A stretch of 64,000 bases of DNA from Orientallactaga sibirica (Eukaryota; Chordata; Mammalia; Rodentia; Dipodidae), in the NCBI GenBank assembly GCA_036365145.1, contig JAEOAD010000052.1, forward strand, positions 11,469,501 through 11,533,500, in the 5' to 3' direction. This document shows, piece by piece, positions 53,600-64,000 of this stretch (positions are counted from its first letter, which is position 1; every line of letters starts with the position of its first letter). A model generated the notes under the pieces. That model saw nothing but the letters and a program-made list of their open reading frames with translations, was not told where the DNA came from and searched no databases. A program made the translations under genes and the position numbers.

Positions 53600-54003
53600 A
53601 TGGGCGTGCCAGGGTCTCTAGCCACTGCAAACAAACTCCAGACACATGCGCCCCCTCTTGCATCTGGCTTACATGGGTCCTGGAGGATTGAACTGGGATC
53701 CTTTGGCTTTGCAGGCAAACGCCTTAACTGCTAAGCCATCCCTCCAGCCTGAGGACATTTTTTTCACTCAAACTGCCATAGGCAGAGATCATAGAGCAGG
53801 TCAGCTTGGTACATTGCAGCCAGAATCAGGAAGTAGAGGATCAACAAGAAGTGGAGCCAAGCTATATAAAACCTCAAGGACCACACTGACCCATTTCCTC
53901 CAGCAAGGCTGCACTTCCTAAGTGCCACAACCTTTCCAAGTAAATGTCCAACTGGTCAAGCACATAAATCTCTGGGGACCATTTTACATTTAAATCACAG
54001 CAG
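53100..54003 (-). mobile_element. Nested MaLR-like LTRs
   Basis: Two minus-strand LTRs. The 5' part of one lies at 53776-54003 (CTGGGGACCATTTTACATTTAAATCACAGC at its head) and a matching 3' end at about 53100-53190. Between them is a second LTR (about 53195-53775), itself carrying a SINE. TTCTCATTGCTG and AGAAGCAACTTAC appear twice near 53115 and 53210, the two LTR 3' ends. Confidence 0.55.
53514..53750 (-). mobile_element. tRNA-like SINE inside a MaLR-like LTR
   Basis: Perfect 10-bp target duplication GAGGACATTT at 53504-53513 and 53751-53760. Long (GA)n at 53558-53596. Confidence 0.95.
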
Positions 54004-55040
54004 TCCACAAGTGCAATCTTGAATAATTTTGGGGAGTGGGAGGCTGATCCCGTGTTCCCATTCATGACACTTAGACGACAATGCGCTGGCCATCCATGAG
54101 GCAGATGCATCTGTCACTGAGCTGAGTCAATTCGAGAGACCCCGCCTGGCTTCCGGTGGTCAGCACTGCCCTCCTATGTCTCTCTTGTGTCACTTTCACT
54201 GCCCCAAGTCCACAGTTTACGAGGACAAATCCAAGGTAGCCTACCTGTGCTCGGCTGACTCCCCCTCCCGCTGTCATTGTCCTCAAAGCCAGCACTAGAG
54301 ATCAGAAAGCAGAGCCACCTCCCCTTCCCAACCTCCCCTCCCCCTTTCCTGTCACTCCAGCGCATGGGGCAAGCAGGGATCTGGGACAGGCAGGCTGGAT
54401 GAGGGTCAGGGTGAAGGCCTGGAAGGTTTACGCCAGCCATTCTGCAAAATGACACAAAAATAAATGGAACACAAGCATCAGGAAACCCCAGAGGTTGTCT
54501 CGTCCTCCAGACCCATCCACACAGCATACCACAGCGCTCTCCGCTCTTGGCTGTCAACGTTTTAGGGGGAAAAATAACTCTTGTAAAAGAAAAGGACTTT
54601 ATTTCCTTCTTCTTTTCTTATTTCATGTTTTGTATAAAAATTCAGTCATCAAAAAGAACCTTCTAGATTCCAGATGGTGCCCAGAGCAGGGCAGTCAGTG
54701 CTGAATGTAAATAGCACTGGTTCCCTGCGATCACCATGCTGGGATAGAAAAATGATTTTAGCCTCCAGGATGTTCAATCTGATGTTTCTCCAAGGAAATG
54801 TATGTATTTATAATAGGGAAAAAATAGGAGAAAGCATGCAGTGGGGCTGGAGTAAGGAAAAGTGGGCCAGCTCCCAGGCTCCAGGGAGGCCCGAGCTGAG
54901 TGTTCAGCACCCAGGAAGCTATAGAAAGGAGACACGCTGGGGTCTCTGGCCTCAGATCCTCAGTTCATATCTCTTATCCAGTGTCCTGAGGATCGAGAGG
55001 AACAAAATCCAACAAGAGTGAAAAGCAGGAAATGTCTCTG
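54004..55040. other. Unique sequence, nothing recognised
   Basis: Repeat-poor with several overlapping frames, none with a recognised domain. Confidence 0.45.
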
Positions 55041-55049
55041 GAGGAACAT

Positions 55050-55175
55050 TCTAGCCTTGTGACATTGGTCTCGGTTTATTCATTTGTAAAACGGATCCCA
55101 GAATGCCAACATCACTGGGTCATTATGAAGATTAAATATTGCCAGCATGCTGCAGGCACTCCATAAATGAAGCCC
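55050..55175 (+). mobile_element. MIR-like ancient SINE
   Basis: TTATTCATTTGTAAAACGGAT, GGTCATTATGAAGATTAAATA and CAGGCACTCCATAAATGAAG align in order with MIR core and 3' end. Confidence 0.8.
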
Positions 55176-56004
55176 TATTCCCCCAACCCCCCCAGGCAGT
55201 ACAAGTATTTTCTGACTCTTTGTATTTATTTTTATTTTTGTCTTGAATGTGATCACTCTCCCGAAACACCGGGAGGTTTAGCATTATATTTTCCTCTCCC
55301 TCTGCATTCCCTCTCTGAACATATCAAACCACTCTCCTGTGTACAGCCTCAGGGGCTGCTCCAGTCTCCAATGCAGGCACTCAGCTTCAGGGACTGCTGA
55401 GAAAGCATCTGTCTCTTTTTGAGTTCAACAGAGAAAGAGTTTGCCTTCTGCTGAGCTCTGTCTCAGGCACAGGTTCTTTCAACAATAACGCCCTGGTCAT
55501 CAAGCAGTGCATTTCTGGATAGAAGACCAGTCAAATCTGGGGTTCTGAACACTCACTAATTGCTGCTCCAGAAACGGCGGAGCGATAGCACACATTTACT
55601 ATTTATGAGTTTAATACATTAAAGGGCTTAAAAGAAATTCAGGTGGCTTGACTTAATAGTGGGAAGCCATGACAACAAGTGCACTCTGGAATGCAGTTGG
55701 TCTCCTGCTGGTGTCACGACAGAGTCCTGTCTGCACTGGCTGCTGGTGAGCTCGGCTGGGGAGTGTACAGTGCTCTGTAGGCCAGGGAATGCTCATGTCC
55801 ATGGGACAAGGAATGCTTATCCCGTCCACAATGATGTTTATCATCGTGCACGTGCCATAGGTGAGGCACGTGGAAGGCACCTGGACCACAGAGCTCAGAG
55901 TTTTACTGGGTGACGGATGATTGACAGGTGGTATGACCTAGGGACTCAGAGCATGGTGGAAATGCAGGGAGGAGGCAGCTAGTATACCCAGGGAAGGTCA
56001 GGGA
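55176..56004. other. Unique sequence with one copy of a 59-bp duplicate
   Basis: No gene is recognised. Positions 55588-55646 are repeated exactly at 57456-57514. Confidence 0.5.
55588..55646. repeat. 59-bp duplication, copy 1
   Basis: Starts GCACACATTTACTATTTATG and ends AAGAAATTCAGGTGG, identical to 57456-57514, same orientation. The flanks are unrelated. Confidence 0.9.
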
Positions 56005-56625
56005 TGTTGGCGTCCCTTCTAGGGCCAGCCCAGGAGGGACGGCAGGGTCTCTGCCGAGTAGGGGGTGAGAGGTGCGGAGTCAGGACACAGACTCCAGGAG
56101 TTGGGTGGAAGCAGGCAGAGGGCGAGCTGCTGCAAACTCGTTTATTGAAGAAGTGTAGGGGGTTTAAAGGGTTTGTCTGGCCAATCGTCGTATGGGGTGG
56201 TCCCCTTCTTGTGACCAGTGACAGCCTGTCTCCAGACAGATCATCTCACAGCAGGTTTCTCATGAGCATGGGACTGTAGCTGTTGTCACGCCAGGCCTGT
56301 GCAGAATGCCATGTCCACAGAAGCCCCTTCCTGGTTTCTTCTGGCATGCAGTCTGGCTAGGGCCCGACCTGCACTGTGCCATACATATCCTCCTTTTTGT
56401 TTTTATTATTGGTGACCCTGGGAGGCATGGTTCTTTGCCAAGCCATTGTTGACCCCAGGCCTCGAGGGATCATCACATGAGATGGTGCCTGTCTTAGGTT
56501 GCCCATCTCATGGGGTCTTACCGGTCATTGACTACCTGCCATCCTGGTGAGAAAACCCGAGGGGTGTGGCCTGGTTTCTTTGAGCATGTAGTCTGGCTAG
56601 GGCCCGACCTGCATTGTGCCATACA
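56005..56625 (-). mobile_element. Mini-provirus of a class II ERV with 6-bp target duplication
   Basis: On the minus strand: a 56-bp start of a 5' LTR (56625 to 56570), about 165 bases of internal DNA, a polypurine tract (AAAAACAAAAAGGAGGATA, 56404-56386) and a complete 381-bp 3' LTR (56385 to 56005). The LTR starts TGTATGG, ends CCAACA and has the poly(A) word CAATAAAC. CAGGGA flanks both sides (55999-56004 and 56626-56631), a 6-bp duplication typical of class II ERVs. Nearly all of the 5' LTR, leader and genes are missing. Confidence 0.85.
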
Positions 56626-56631
56626 CAGGGA

Positions 56632-57455
56632 AGCTTCATAGAAGACAGTGCTAGGTGGGCTTGAAATAAAAACAGGCAGCAGATAAGAAAATTAAGGTAA
56701 CAAGATGTTCCAGCAAAGAGTGCAAAATTCAGCCCAAAAGACATGAAAACAAGCACTAGAATGCTGCTTGGAAAACAAGTAGCTCAGAGGGGCTGGCTCT
56801 TAAACTCTGTCTCAAGGGAGAGCACTCTGATCTGGGCTGCCCGGGAAGGCAGGGACAACCCCCACAGGCTCTGTCGTGGCGCTGGGGCAGGCTGAGCATC
56901 ACCTAAGAACTCTGAGCCTGGCCATGTTGGCTTCTGCTCACCAGCCGCAAAGGCAGAACATTTGCAGGGCACAGGCTGAACTGTGGCAGATTCCTGCCTC
57001 GCCCTTGCTGCAGGGGTCGTTGGGCAAATAATCCATCCTCGCTGACCTCAGAGGGCGTCTATGAAGTCTGCACGGCAACATCCATGAGCAGTTCTGGCAT
57101 TTGACACTTAACTGCGAGCAGCACCCATTTGTCTCCAGGAAGGCACCTGCCTCTCCACAGGCCAATACAAACGCTAGATGGCGCGCTGTCTCCACACAAA
57201 GGCGCCACGAATTTGACAGCCTATGACCATTTCAGAGGCCAGTGGAGGAAAACTGCCAGCCTGACTCAGCCCAGAAGCTAGCTTCAGTCTGCAGGGGCTC
57301 ACTCTCCCAGACTGGCCTCTTTTTTTTTTTTTTTTCTGCTTAGTTTTTTTCTTGATACTTTACCCTGTATTTGCGTCTGCTGAAGAGCAAGCCATTTACT
57401 CGAGGGTTCATTGTAGATACACCCACTGGTATCCCAGGTCCTCCTTGAGTGCTTT
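56632..57455. other. Unique sequence with a CTCF-like site
   Basis: No gene is recognised. A T run lies at 57321-57337. CTCF-like site at 57171-57184. Confidence 0.5.
57171..57184 (+). promoter_or_regulatory. CTCF-like site
   Basis: ACGCTAGATGGCGC fits 12 of 14 positions of CCASYAGRKGGCRS, including all of TAGATGGCGC, and lies in unique sequence. Confidence 0.4.
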
Positions 57456-57514
57456 GCACACATTTACTATTTATGAGTTTAATACATTAAAGGGCTTAAA
57501 AGAAATTCAGGTGG
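57456..57514. repeat. 59-bp duplication, copy 2
   Basis: Identical to 55588-55646, same orientation, about 1.87 kb away. The next bases are GATCCTGTC here and CTTGACTT at copy 1. Confidence 0.9.
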
Positions 57515-57589
57515 ATCCTGTCATTTTAGAAGCCAGGCTCTGTTCAGATTACTAATGGGAAATATCAATATGGAAGATTTACTTAAGGA

Positions 57590-57790
57590 GGGCTGGAGAG
57601 ATAGCTCAGTTGGTAAAGTGCTTGCCTTGCAAGTATAAGGGCCGGAATTTGATTCTCAAACCCCCACTTAAAAAAAAAAATAAAGGCATGGAGGCACATG
57701 CTTATGATCCCAGCCCTGGGGAGGCAGAGACAATTGAATCTGTGTAGCCTACTTGGTGCGTTCTTGACCAGTGAGAGACCTCAAAACAAA
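57590..57790 (+). mobile_element. ID/B1-type composite SINE
   Basis: AGGGCTGGAGAGATAGCTCAG, TTGGTAAAGTGCTTGCCTTGC, then after an A run AAAGGCATGGAGGCACATGC and ATCCCAGCCCTGGGGAGGCAG. A tRNA-like head is fused to a B1-like tail, and the minisatellite that follows probably grew from its end. Confidence 0.7.
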
Positions 57791-57813
57791 CACCCAAGGT
57801 TGTCCCTGGCCTC

Positions 57814-58013
57814 CATATGTATGTGTGCACATACACCCACACACCCATGAACATGTACGCAAACATATGTGTGTGTGCACATACACCCACATACCCATGA
57901 ACATGTACGCAAACATATGTGTGTGTGCACATACACCCACATACCCATAAACATGTACGCAAACATATGTGTGTGTGCACATACACCCACACACCCATGA
58001 ACATGTACACAAA
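57814..58013. repeat. 50-bp minisatellite, four units
   Basis: CATATGTGTGTGTGCACATA units start at 57864, 57914 and 57964; an earlier diverged unit starts at about 57814. The period is exactly 50. Cysteine-rich repetitive frames across it result from the repeat. Confidence 0.95.
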
Positions 58014-58886
58014 CAAAAAATTTTATCTACGGAGGAATACAAATTCTCTCCACAAAGCTCCCTCTCATGGCGCTGCAGCAGGGTGTGTGCCATGCTGAAG
58101 CCCCTGTACACTATCCCAGGACGTTCTTCACAGCTCAGGCATCATGCAAGGCACTTGGGCATCATTTGCTCTTACACACCCTGAATTCCTTGTCTAGGGA
58201 GGATTGACCACTTGGGTCAAGTTCCAGAGCCTTTTGCTTTCAGGTTGCAAGTCAGAGTGGACATCTGGCCTACTGGGCCACAGCCAGGTTGAGATGAGGC
58301 CCTTGTCCAGCTATGGGGGACTCATGTATTCATCTGAGACAACCCGGCCAGCAGCAGCTTATGCTCAAGTGATCCAGTGACATGGTCTGTGAGACCCCGA
58401 CTCAGTCCCCTTCCATCTTGGCATTGCACACACTCAGAACAAATGAGCCTGGGTCCTGCCATGCCAAGGCCATCTTATGCATTAAAATGGATTCCCACTT
58501 TCGCAGCTGCTGTTTCTCTGGGTGTGGCTTCCTTGGTGGATCCTTGAAGAACATTCCTCACAGGCTGTTGGTTTTCTGGACGAGCAAGGATGCAGAGGTG
58601 TTGAGAGGCACGGGGTTTCATGCTGAGGGGCCCGGGACTGTGGTGCAGATAGATGCTCCTCTCGTCACAGTGCCACACACTCCTTTGGCCAGGGCAGGTG
58701 ACTTACTGCAGGGGCTGTGCTCAGAACACCCGTCTGTAGTCTCTGGCTGTGGATTAAGGACCATCTGGTTGGGCTTAAAAGATGACTTGGAAATGAACTT
58801 TGAGACTCTGCTTGGACATGTTGATAGAAGCAAGGTTTTTCTCTATGAGGTGTGATGTGCTCGTGCAATGGCACGCATGCGCGCTC

Positions 58887-58919
<33 letters not shown>

Positions 58920-59334
58920 CGCATGTATGCGTTGAGTGTAGTCCAAGCTGCCATCCAAGCTTCCAGAGATGATGGTGACTTCAGATCACACTATACCCAG
59001 ATCAGGAGCTGGGAAAAGAGGCCTGGATTCTGTCAGAGTCAGAGGTCCTCAGGGACTAGAAATGACCAGGGTATGGCCCGTGAAAGAAGAAACACAATGA
59101 CCAGAAGGTTAATGCTTGTGTCCCTTCTGCCACCATGGAGTGGGTGGCTATAGCCTTAGGGTCACTTACCATCTGAGTACTGGGTTACTCATCTTAGGTT
59201 GGGAGGTTGATTCTTGCCTCATAGGATGGGGGCAATGACCAGATGAGGTTACAGGGAGAGTGGAAGACATTTGCAAGTTGTAGGGGGAGAGTGAGAATGG
59301 AGGGTTAGTGTTCTGATGGATAGACCTGGTGCAC
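58014..59334. other. Unique sequence with a (TG)n tract
   Basis: (TG)n then GCGCGCACGCATG at about 58888-58925. A 157-codon frame (58382-58855, +) has no domain that I recognise and overlaps frames on the other strand. No exon is supported. Confidence 0.45.
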
Positions 59335-59343
59335 TATGCTTTT

Positions 59344-59562
59344 AAAGAAAATATTTACATATTTGCAAGCAGAGAGAGAGAGATAGAAAGAAGAGAGAGA
59401 CAGAGAGAATGGGCACGCCAGGGTCTCCAGCCACTGCAAATGTACTCCAGATGCATGCGCCCCCTATGTGCATCTGGCTTTAAGTGGGTCCTGGGGAATG
59501 GTACCCAGGTTGTTAGGCTTCGCAGGCAAGCACCTTAACCACTGAGCCATCTCTCCAGGCCT
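59344..59562 (-). mobile_element. tRNA-like SINE
   Basis: Target duplication TATGCTTTT at 59335-59343 and 59566-59574. Reversed head CTCTCCAGGCC. Confidence 0.92.
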
Positions 59563-59574
59563 GAATATGCTTTT

Positions 59575-60144
59575 GCTGAGTGTGAAGTTCTCTAGGAACT
59601 AAGATAAACAAACAGAGATAGTTGAAGCTGAGTACAGAAGCAAGTGGCTGTGAGACGTGCCAGACCTGGATAACGGAAGTGAAGCACATATGTGTGAGTG
59701 CAGATAAGGCAGGATGAAGGAGCTGAGTAGTCACTGAATATGCATGATCCACACTAAATATACATGAGGTGCAAGAAGCACAAAATATTCATGACACGCC
59801 GAGCATACGTGAGATGCGTGAAGTCCTAAATATTTAATTAGCCTCTCAGAGATGATGGTATGGTGGTCCTGCTTGAGCCTCTGGAAATGCAGATACGTCC
59901 CCACGGCCTTTAGGAGCATGGCTGATAAGCTAAACTGTAGCAAGATTCTCTGTGATGGAGAGCATGTGGAATTGGACCTGAGGAGGCACCTTCTGCCATC
60001 TGGGCCCCTCGACAAGTTTTACCTCAGCTCTCACGGCCACAGCAGCAGCAAGAAGGTTTGTGAGGGATAGGACACAGGAGCATCACGCACCCTGGGATTC
60101 ATATATTATTGTTCTGTACTCTCACAATACTGGGGGAAGGTTCC
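59575..60144. other. Unique sequence, nothing recognised
   Basis: TATACATGAGGTGC-like words recur near 59759-59815 (CATGAGGTGCAAGAAG, CGTGAGATGCGTGAAG), a short local repeat. No gene. Confidence 0.45.
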
Positions 60145-60159
60145 CCACTCCATCTCTTT

Positions 60160-60456
60160 AAAAAAATATTTTATTTTTATTTACTTAAGAGCCAGAGAGA
60201 TAGAGGCAGAGATAGAGGCAGAGAGAGAAAGAAAGAGCACGTCAAGGCCTTCAGCCACTACAAACGAACTCCAGACACATATGCCACCTTGTGCATCTGG
60301 CTTATGTGGGTCCTGGGGAATCAAACCTGGGTCCTTTGGCTTTGCAGGTAGGTACCTTAACCACTAAGACATCTCTTTAGCCCCCTTAAAAATTTATTTT
60401 TATTTATTAGAGAGAGAGAGAGAGACAGAGAGAGGGAAAGAGAGAGAGAGAATGGG
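60160..60456 (-). mobile_element. Head-to-tail SINE pair in one target site
   Basis: Reading minus: a 5'-truncated SINE tail piece (60456 to about 60387), then a full SINE (about 60386 to 60160). One duplication, CCACTCCATCTCTTT, flanks the pair at 60145-60159 and 60457-60471. Confidence 0.93.
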
Positions 60457-60471
60457 CCACTCCATCTCTTT

Positions 60472-61884
60472 TGCCTCGGATCTCACTATGTTTCTGAGTG
60501 GACTTAATCAGCCATGCCATCCGAGCTCCTTACCTTGGTCCATAAATCACTGGCAGTGATTCCGATACTGCCATTACAGCCAGATAACTTCCTTCAGAAC
60601 ACTTGGGCTAGAATAACAGAGCCAGAAATGGACCAGAAGCTTCGATCCTGACGTATGGGTGTAGTATCTGTGTGTGGGGGGGGGTAAGGGTGCACCATGC
60701 TGATCCTTAGACACCTCTCTGTCAGTCCTCAAAGTGGACCAAATTCCAGGCAGAAAACTGAGCAATGTTTCTGATCACATGCCATGGATGGCTTCTTAGG
60801 GCCCCTGGTCCTGCTGCCTGGTCCTAAAGGCACAGGTTAGGGTTAGTTCCGCAGGCACCCAGAAGACTCGTACTCGCCCGGTCCAAGAGCGTTTCTTGTG
60901 GCCCTCCAAATGGCATGCATGGGATGTGTCAGAGTGGCACTTATTCATTATATAACTGAAGCAAGTCACTGAAGTGCCTTGCTTTTTAGGCTCCAGTAAC
61001 AGTGGCCATTTATTAGATAAGGTCAAAGGAAGTTTTTATTTCTTTTCTCTCCTTCCTGTTTCATATATACCGATCTCACTGGATTAGATCCTAAAATTGG
61101 AAATGAAAATCCAGTTCTTCAGGTAATAGAGGTCTGGTTGGGGAAAAATGTAACACAACCAGTGAGGGGAAGAAAGCGGAAAGAGCATGGGAAAGTGAGA
61201 ACTTTAGGTGGCAGGACGTATCTGGAGCGTGAGCGCTGATGCTCGTGACAAGCGGCTGTGGCATGAGATGGGGCATCTTGCAGACATGGTTCTGGGAGTT
61301 TAGTCAGGGGAAACATTGGCAGACAGAGAGACGGGAAGAAGTTCAGGGGATGTGAGCGGCCTCGTATAGGAAGTGACAGGTCCTCATGACTCACTCGTGA
61401 TCCCTCTCCTGAGGCTTGCTGGAACTCAGAGGACCTTGACAGGTGTCTTTCCTGCCATGTCTGCTCCCCTGTCCTGACCCCTGTGGCTACACAGCCCACC
61501 TCCCATCATCAGAGACCCAGACCAAGCCTGTATTGAGAGACCAATGGGGAAAGGACAGTTTGAAGACAGGTAGAGGTGGAGGTAGGCTTCCCCAGCCCAG
61601 CTCCCCTGCTGTGGGTGCGCATGCTTAGGGCCCCAGAGAGGAAGGGGAAGGGGGGGGGAGAGGCTTGCTCATCAATCTCAAAGCAGCTGCTCGCTCTAGC
61701 TGTTCCCCACTCAGCTACAAGGACGTTTTTGTTCTGTCCATCTTGTGAGAAGAACCAAAGACTAGTACAACAGATTCAGCCGAAGAAATAAATGGAACAT
61801 TCAAAGAACCAGACAAGGACTTCTACACAGACTTACTCAATTCAAGACCAGGACTCTGGACAGGGGCTTAACACCCCCCCTTTT
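60472..61884. other. Unique sequence, nothing recognised
   Basis: Repeat-poor. G runs occur at 60675-60684 and 61648-61657. No supported gene. Confidence 0.45.
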
Positions 61885-62116
61885 TAAATTTTTTTACTTT
61901 TAAAGAGAGAGAGAGAGAGAGAGAGAAAGAATTGGTGCTCCAGGGCCTCAGCCACTGAAACCAAATTCCAGATGCCTGCACCACCTGGTGGACATGTGTG
62001 ACCTTGCACTTGCCTCACCTTTGTGCGTCTGGCTTATGTGGGATCTGGAGAGTAGAACATGGGTCCTTAGGCTTCCCAGGCAAGTGCCTTAACCACTAAG
62101 CCATCTCTCCAGCCCT
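61885..62116 (-). mobile_element. tRNA-like SINE, long subfamily
   Basis: Contains GGACATGTGTGACCTTGCACTTGCCTCAC, the same insertion type as 8963-9187. Reversed head CTCTCCAGCCC. No clear target duplication. Confidence 0.9.
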
Positions 62117-63618
62117 AAAACAAAAATCTCCTTTTGCTACCATGGGATCTTAATGAAATTTTGGTAGGCTTGTTGGTCAGGATGGGGTAGTTTTAGAAGC
62201 TCCTTTTGGAGGGAGCCATCTCTGTCTTAATAGAGTTTCTATTGGGGGAGAGATACCATACAGGAAGTTGAATAAGGAAGATTCGTGTAAGTGTGTGTAA
62301 ACTACCACAGGACACGGGAGTAGTGAAGGTGTCAACAGTAAGAACTAAGCAATACAAGAGCGTTTATAAGGAGCGCCAGGGGCTGAGGCAAGCCCCTTCT
62401 CCCCACCCACAGGGGTCCAGACCTTATTGGAGAGGTCACCATTGTGGCTCATATGTGGCAGAGAAGTCATGATGGAGCCATGCTGCTGTCGTTGCTTGAA
62501 GTCTACCCTGGGGCACCAAGTGACGTTGCTCACAGGAAGGCATCTTATCAGAGGCTTTCTGATAATAAGTGTACACTTTCTAAAGTGTAATTCCCTCAGA
62601 AAATAGTGAAAATACATGTATTCAAGGGTTGAGATTTAATAAAATTAATCACTTTTACTGCTTCATTGAAGATATTCTTAAATGAAATTGGCTCTTTCTT
62701 TCTTCTTCTTTTTTACTGTGAGTAATATGGTGGTAAGGCACTCGGTAGTGAGTAGCTGTGTAGGGTGTCAGTGCCTTGATTCGTGCTAAGGATCCCACAG
62801 TTTTACCCATCTCTGTTTTGCACCCTCAGCATAAACATCAACACTAGGAGAAGGGAAAATAATGCCTTAGACCTGTTATTAAGGTAGCTTTGAAACCACA
62901 GTCCCCCACGGTTCTACAGGCATGCTGAGATGGCACCGATTTTAATGACCTGTCCAAATTCCTAGACTAGGAAGTAAAACAGTGAGAACTCAGACACTGG
63001 ACACCCACCTTCAAACCCTGGTCTGGTTCCGCCAGATCTGTTGCAGTCACCAATAAATAGCTCATCCCTTCCTTGTCCAAATTACGTAAGTTGGGAAATA
63101 AAGCGTAGTTCTAAATGTCCTTTTTTTGTGATGGAGACAAGGTGGGTAGGGCCCACCTCCCCAAGTTCTGCTAATAAAAGTGGGCTTGATAACGCTACAC
63201 TAACCCAGAAGAGGCTGAGAAGAGACAGGGCAGGAGTGTTGCCCCCATAGAAGTGGAACAGAACTGGGCTCTCTATTGCTTCTGACCCCACAAGGTGGGA
63301 GGGCAGAGCCAAGCGTGACCAAAGTTATTCCTGTCGGATAGGTCTCTTTGCTTTCACAAAGCAGAGGAGAAAACTCAGAGAGAGTAGAACTCTGCGACCA
63401 CCATGTTCTCAAATTCCATGTTTGATGTGTTTTCCCTCCACCTCACCTCTGAGTACTTAGGTTACCCTGGCAAAATGACCTCCAAAGTAAATTTCCAGGC
63501 ACTTCTTAGACTTGTTCAGCATTTCCCTTCTTGTCCCTTTGCAACTTTCCACATCAGCAACTCACAAGTGTGCTTAGACAGATAAGCAAACCAGAAGTCC
63601 ACAAATACCCCTATCCTT
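62117..63618. other. Unique sequence, nothing recognised
   Basis: No gene, RNA or repeat is recognised in about 1.5 kb. Confidence 0.45.
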
Positions 63619-64000
63619 TTGTGGTGGACAGTTTCAACACTGCTGCGGTGAACATCCAACCAAACACGGTTTTGTGGGAGGAAGGGATTTATTTCAAGCT
63701 TACAGATCCAGGGGAAGTTCCATCAATGGTGGAAGAAGCTGGCTGCCATTTATAAATCTAAGCAGAGAGAGAGAGAGAGAAAGAGAGAGAGAGGGGAGGG
63801 AGGAACAAAACCAGCATCCAGCAAACACCAAAAGCAGAAAGCAGGTCCCCTAGAGCTCAGACTACTCTGTGCACCTTTGGACTAGAGTTCAGATCCACCC
63901 CCAGTGACACCTTAGGGCTGGACTCCAGGATCGGCCTCCAGTGACACCTCCTCCAGTCAGGTGGCTGGAGATCCAAGCTGCAAGTTCAATTTTAACACCT
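63619..64000 (-). repeat. Interspersed repeat, unclassified, runs off window
   Basis: GGGAGGAAGGGATTTATTTC, GTGGAAGAAGCTGGCTGCC, a (GA)n and CCAGTGACACCTCCTCCAGTC recall rodent LTR-type repeats in antisense. CCAGTGACACC occurs at 63901 and 63938. The right end is outside the window. Confidence 0.45.

Noticed and set aside
57702..58111. Cysteine-rich repetitive frames on the minus strand
   Set aside because: They are translations of a 50-bp TG/CA-rich minisatellite in three frames.
58382..58855. 157-codon frame as a host gene
   Set aside because: No domain recognised, strongly overlapped by frames on the other strand, and no flanking splice or poly(A) signals identified.

Overview
The window looks like gene-poor, repeat-dense intergenic or deep-intronic DNA from a rodent. 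It has no introns-plus-exons gene structure and no bacterial signals. Dominant repeats are a tRNA-like SINE (GGCTGGAGAGATGGCTTAG head, B-box-like GGTTCGATTCC, CT-rich body, A-rich tail), rodent B1 SINEs with a distinctive consensus, B2/B3-type composite SINEs, rodent-type L1s, MaLR-like LTRs and class II endogenous retroviruses (ERVs). The SINE and B1 flavour fits what I recall of dipodoid rodents (jerboas and relatives). That is family recognition from memory, not a database result.

Layout: 1-9.5 kb is a purine-rich microsatellite, scattered SINEs, one 245-codon orphan ORF (minus, about 5952-6689) and a cluster of SINEs inserted into the same short target. 9.9-11.7 kb is a plus-strand L1 3' half broken by a SINE, a MaLR-like LTR piece and a B1. 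14.4-21.66 kb is a 7.2-kb non-autonomous class II ERV with near-identical LTRs, a lysine-type primer site, a 4-kb structured leader containing compensatory hairpins and a 14-unit array of about 117 bp, a gag-like start, an env-like scrap and no recognisable pol. 21.7-40 kb is mixed unique DNA with SINEs, old L1 3' ends and a strong CTCF-like match at 30.01 kb. 40-48.1 kb is a minus-strand L1 with recognisable ORF2 and ORF1 relics and 5'-UTR monomers, interrupted by a SINE (18-bp target duplication) and by an HMGB3 processed pseudogene (15-bp target duplication). 48-64 kb is more SINEs, nested MaLR-like LTRs, a 621-bp mini-provirus with a perfect 6-bp target duplication, a 59-bp perfect duplication, and a 50-bp minisatellite.

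No functional host protein-coding gene can be supported. The most interesting object is the young ERV: its LTRs differ at only three positions over 434 bp, yet both outer ends are missing, and its leader has repeated hairpins whose stems change in a paired way.
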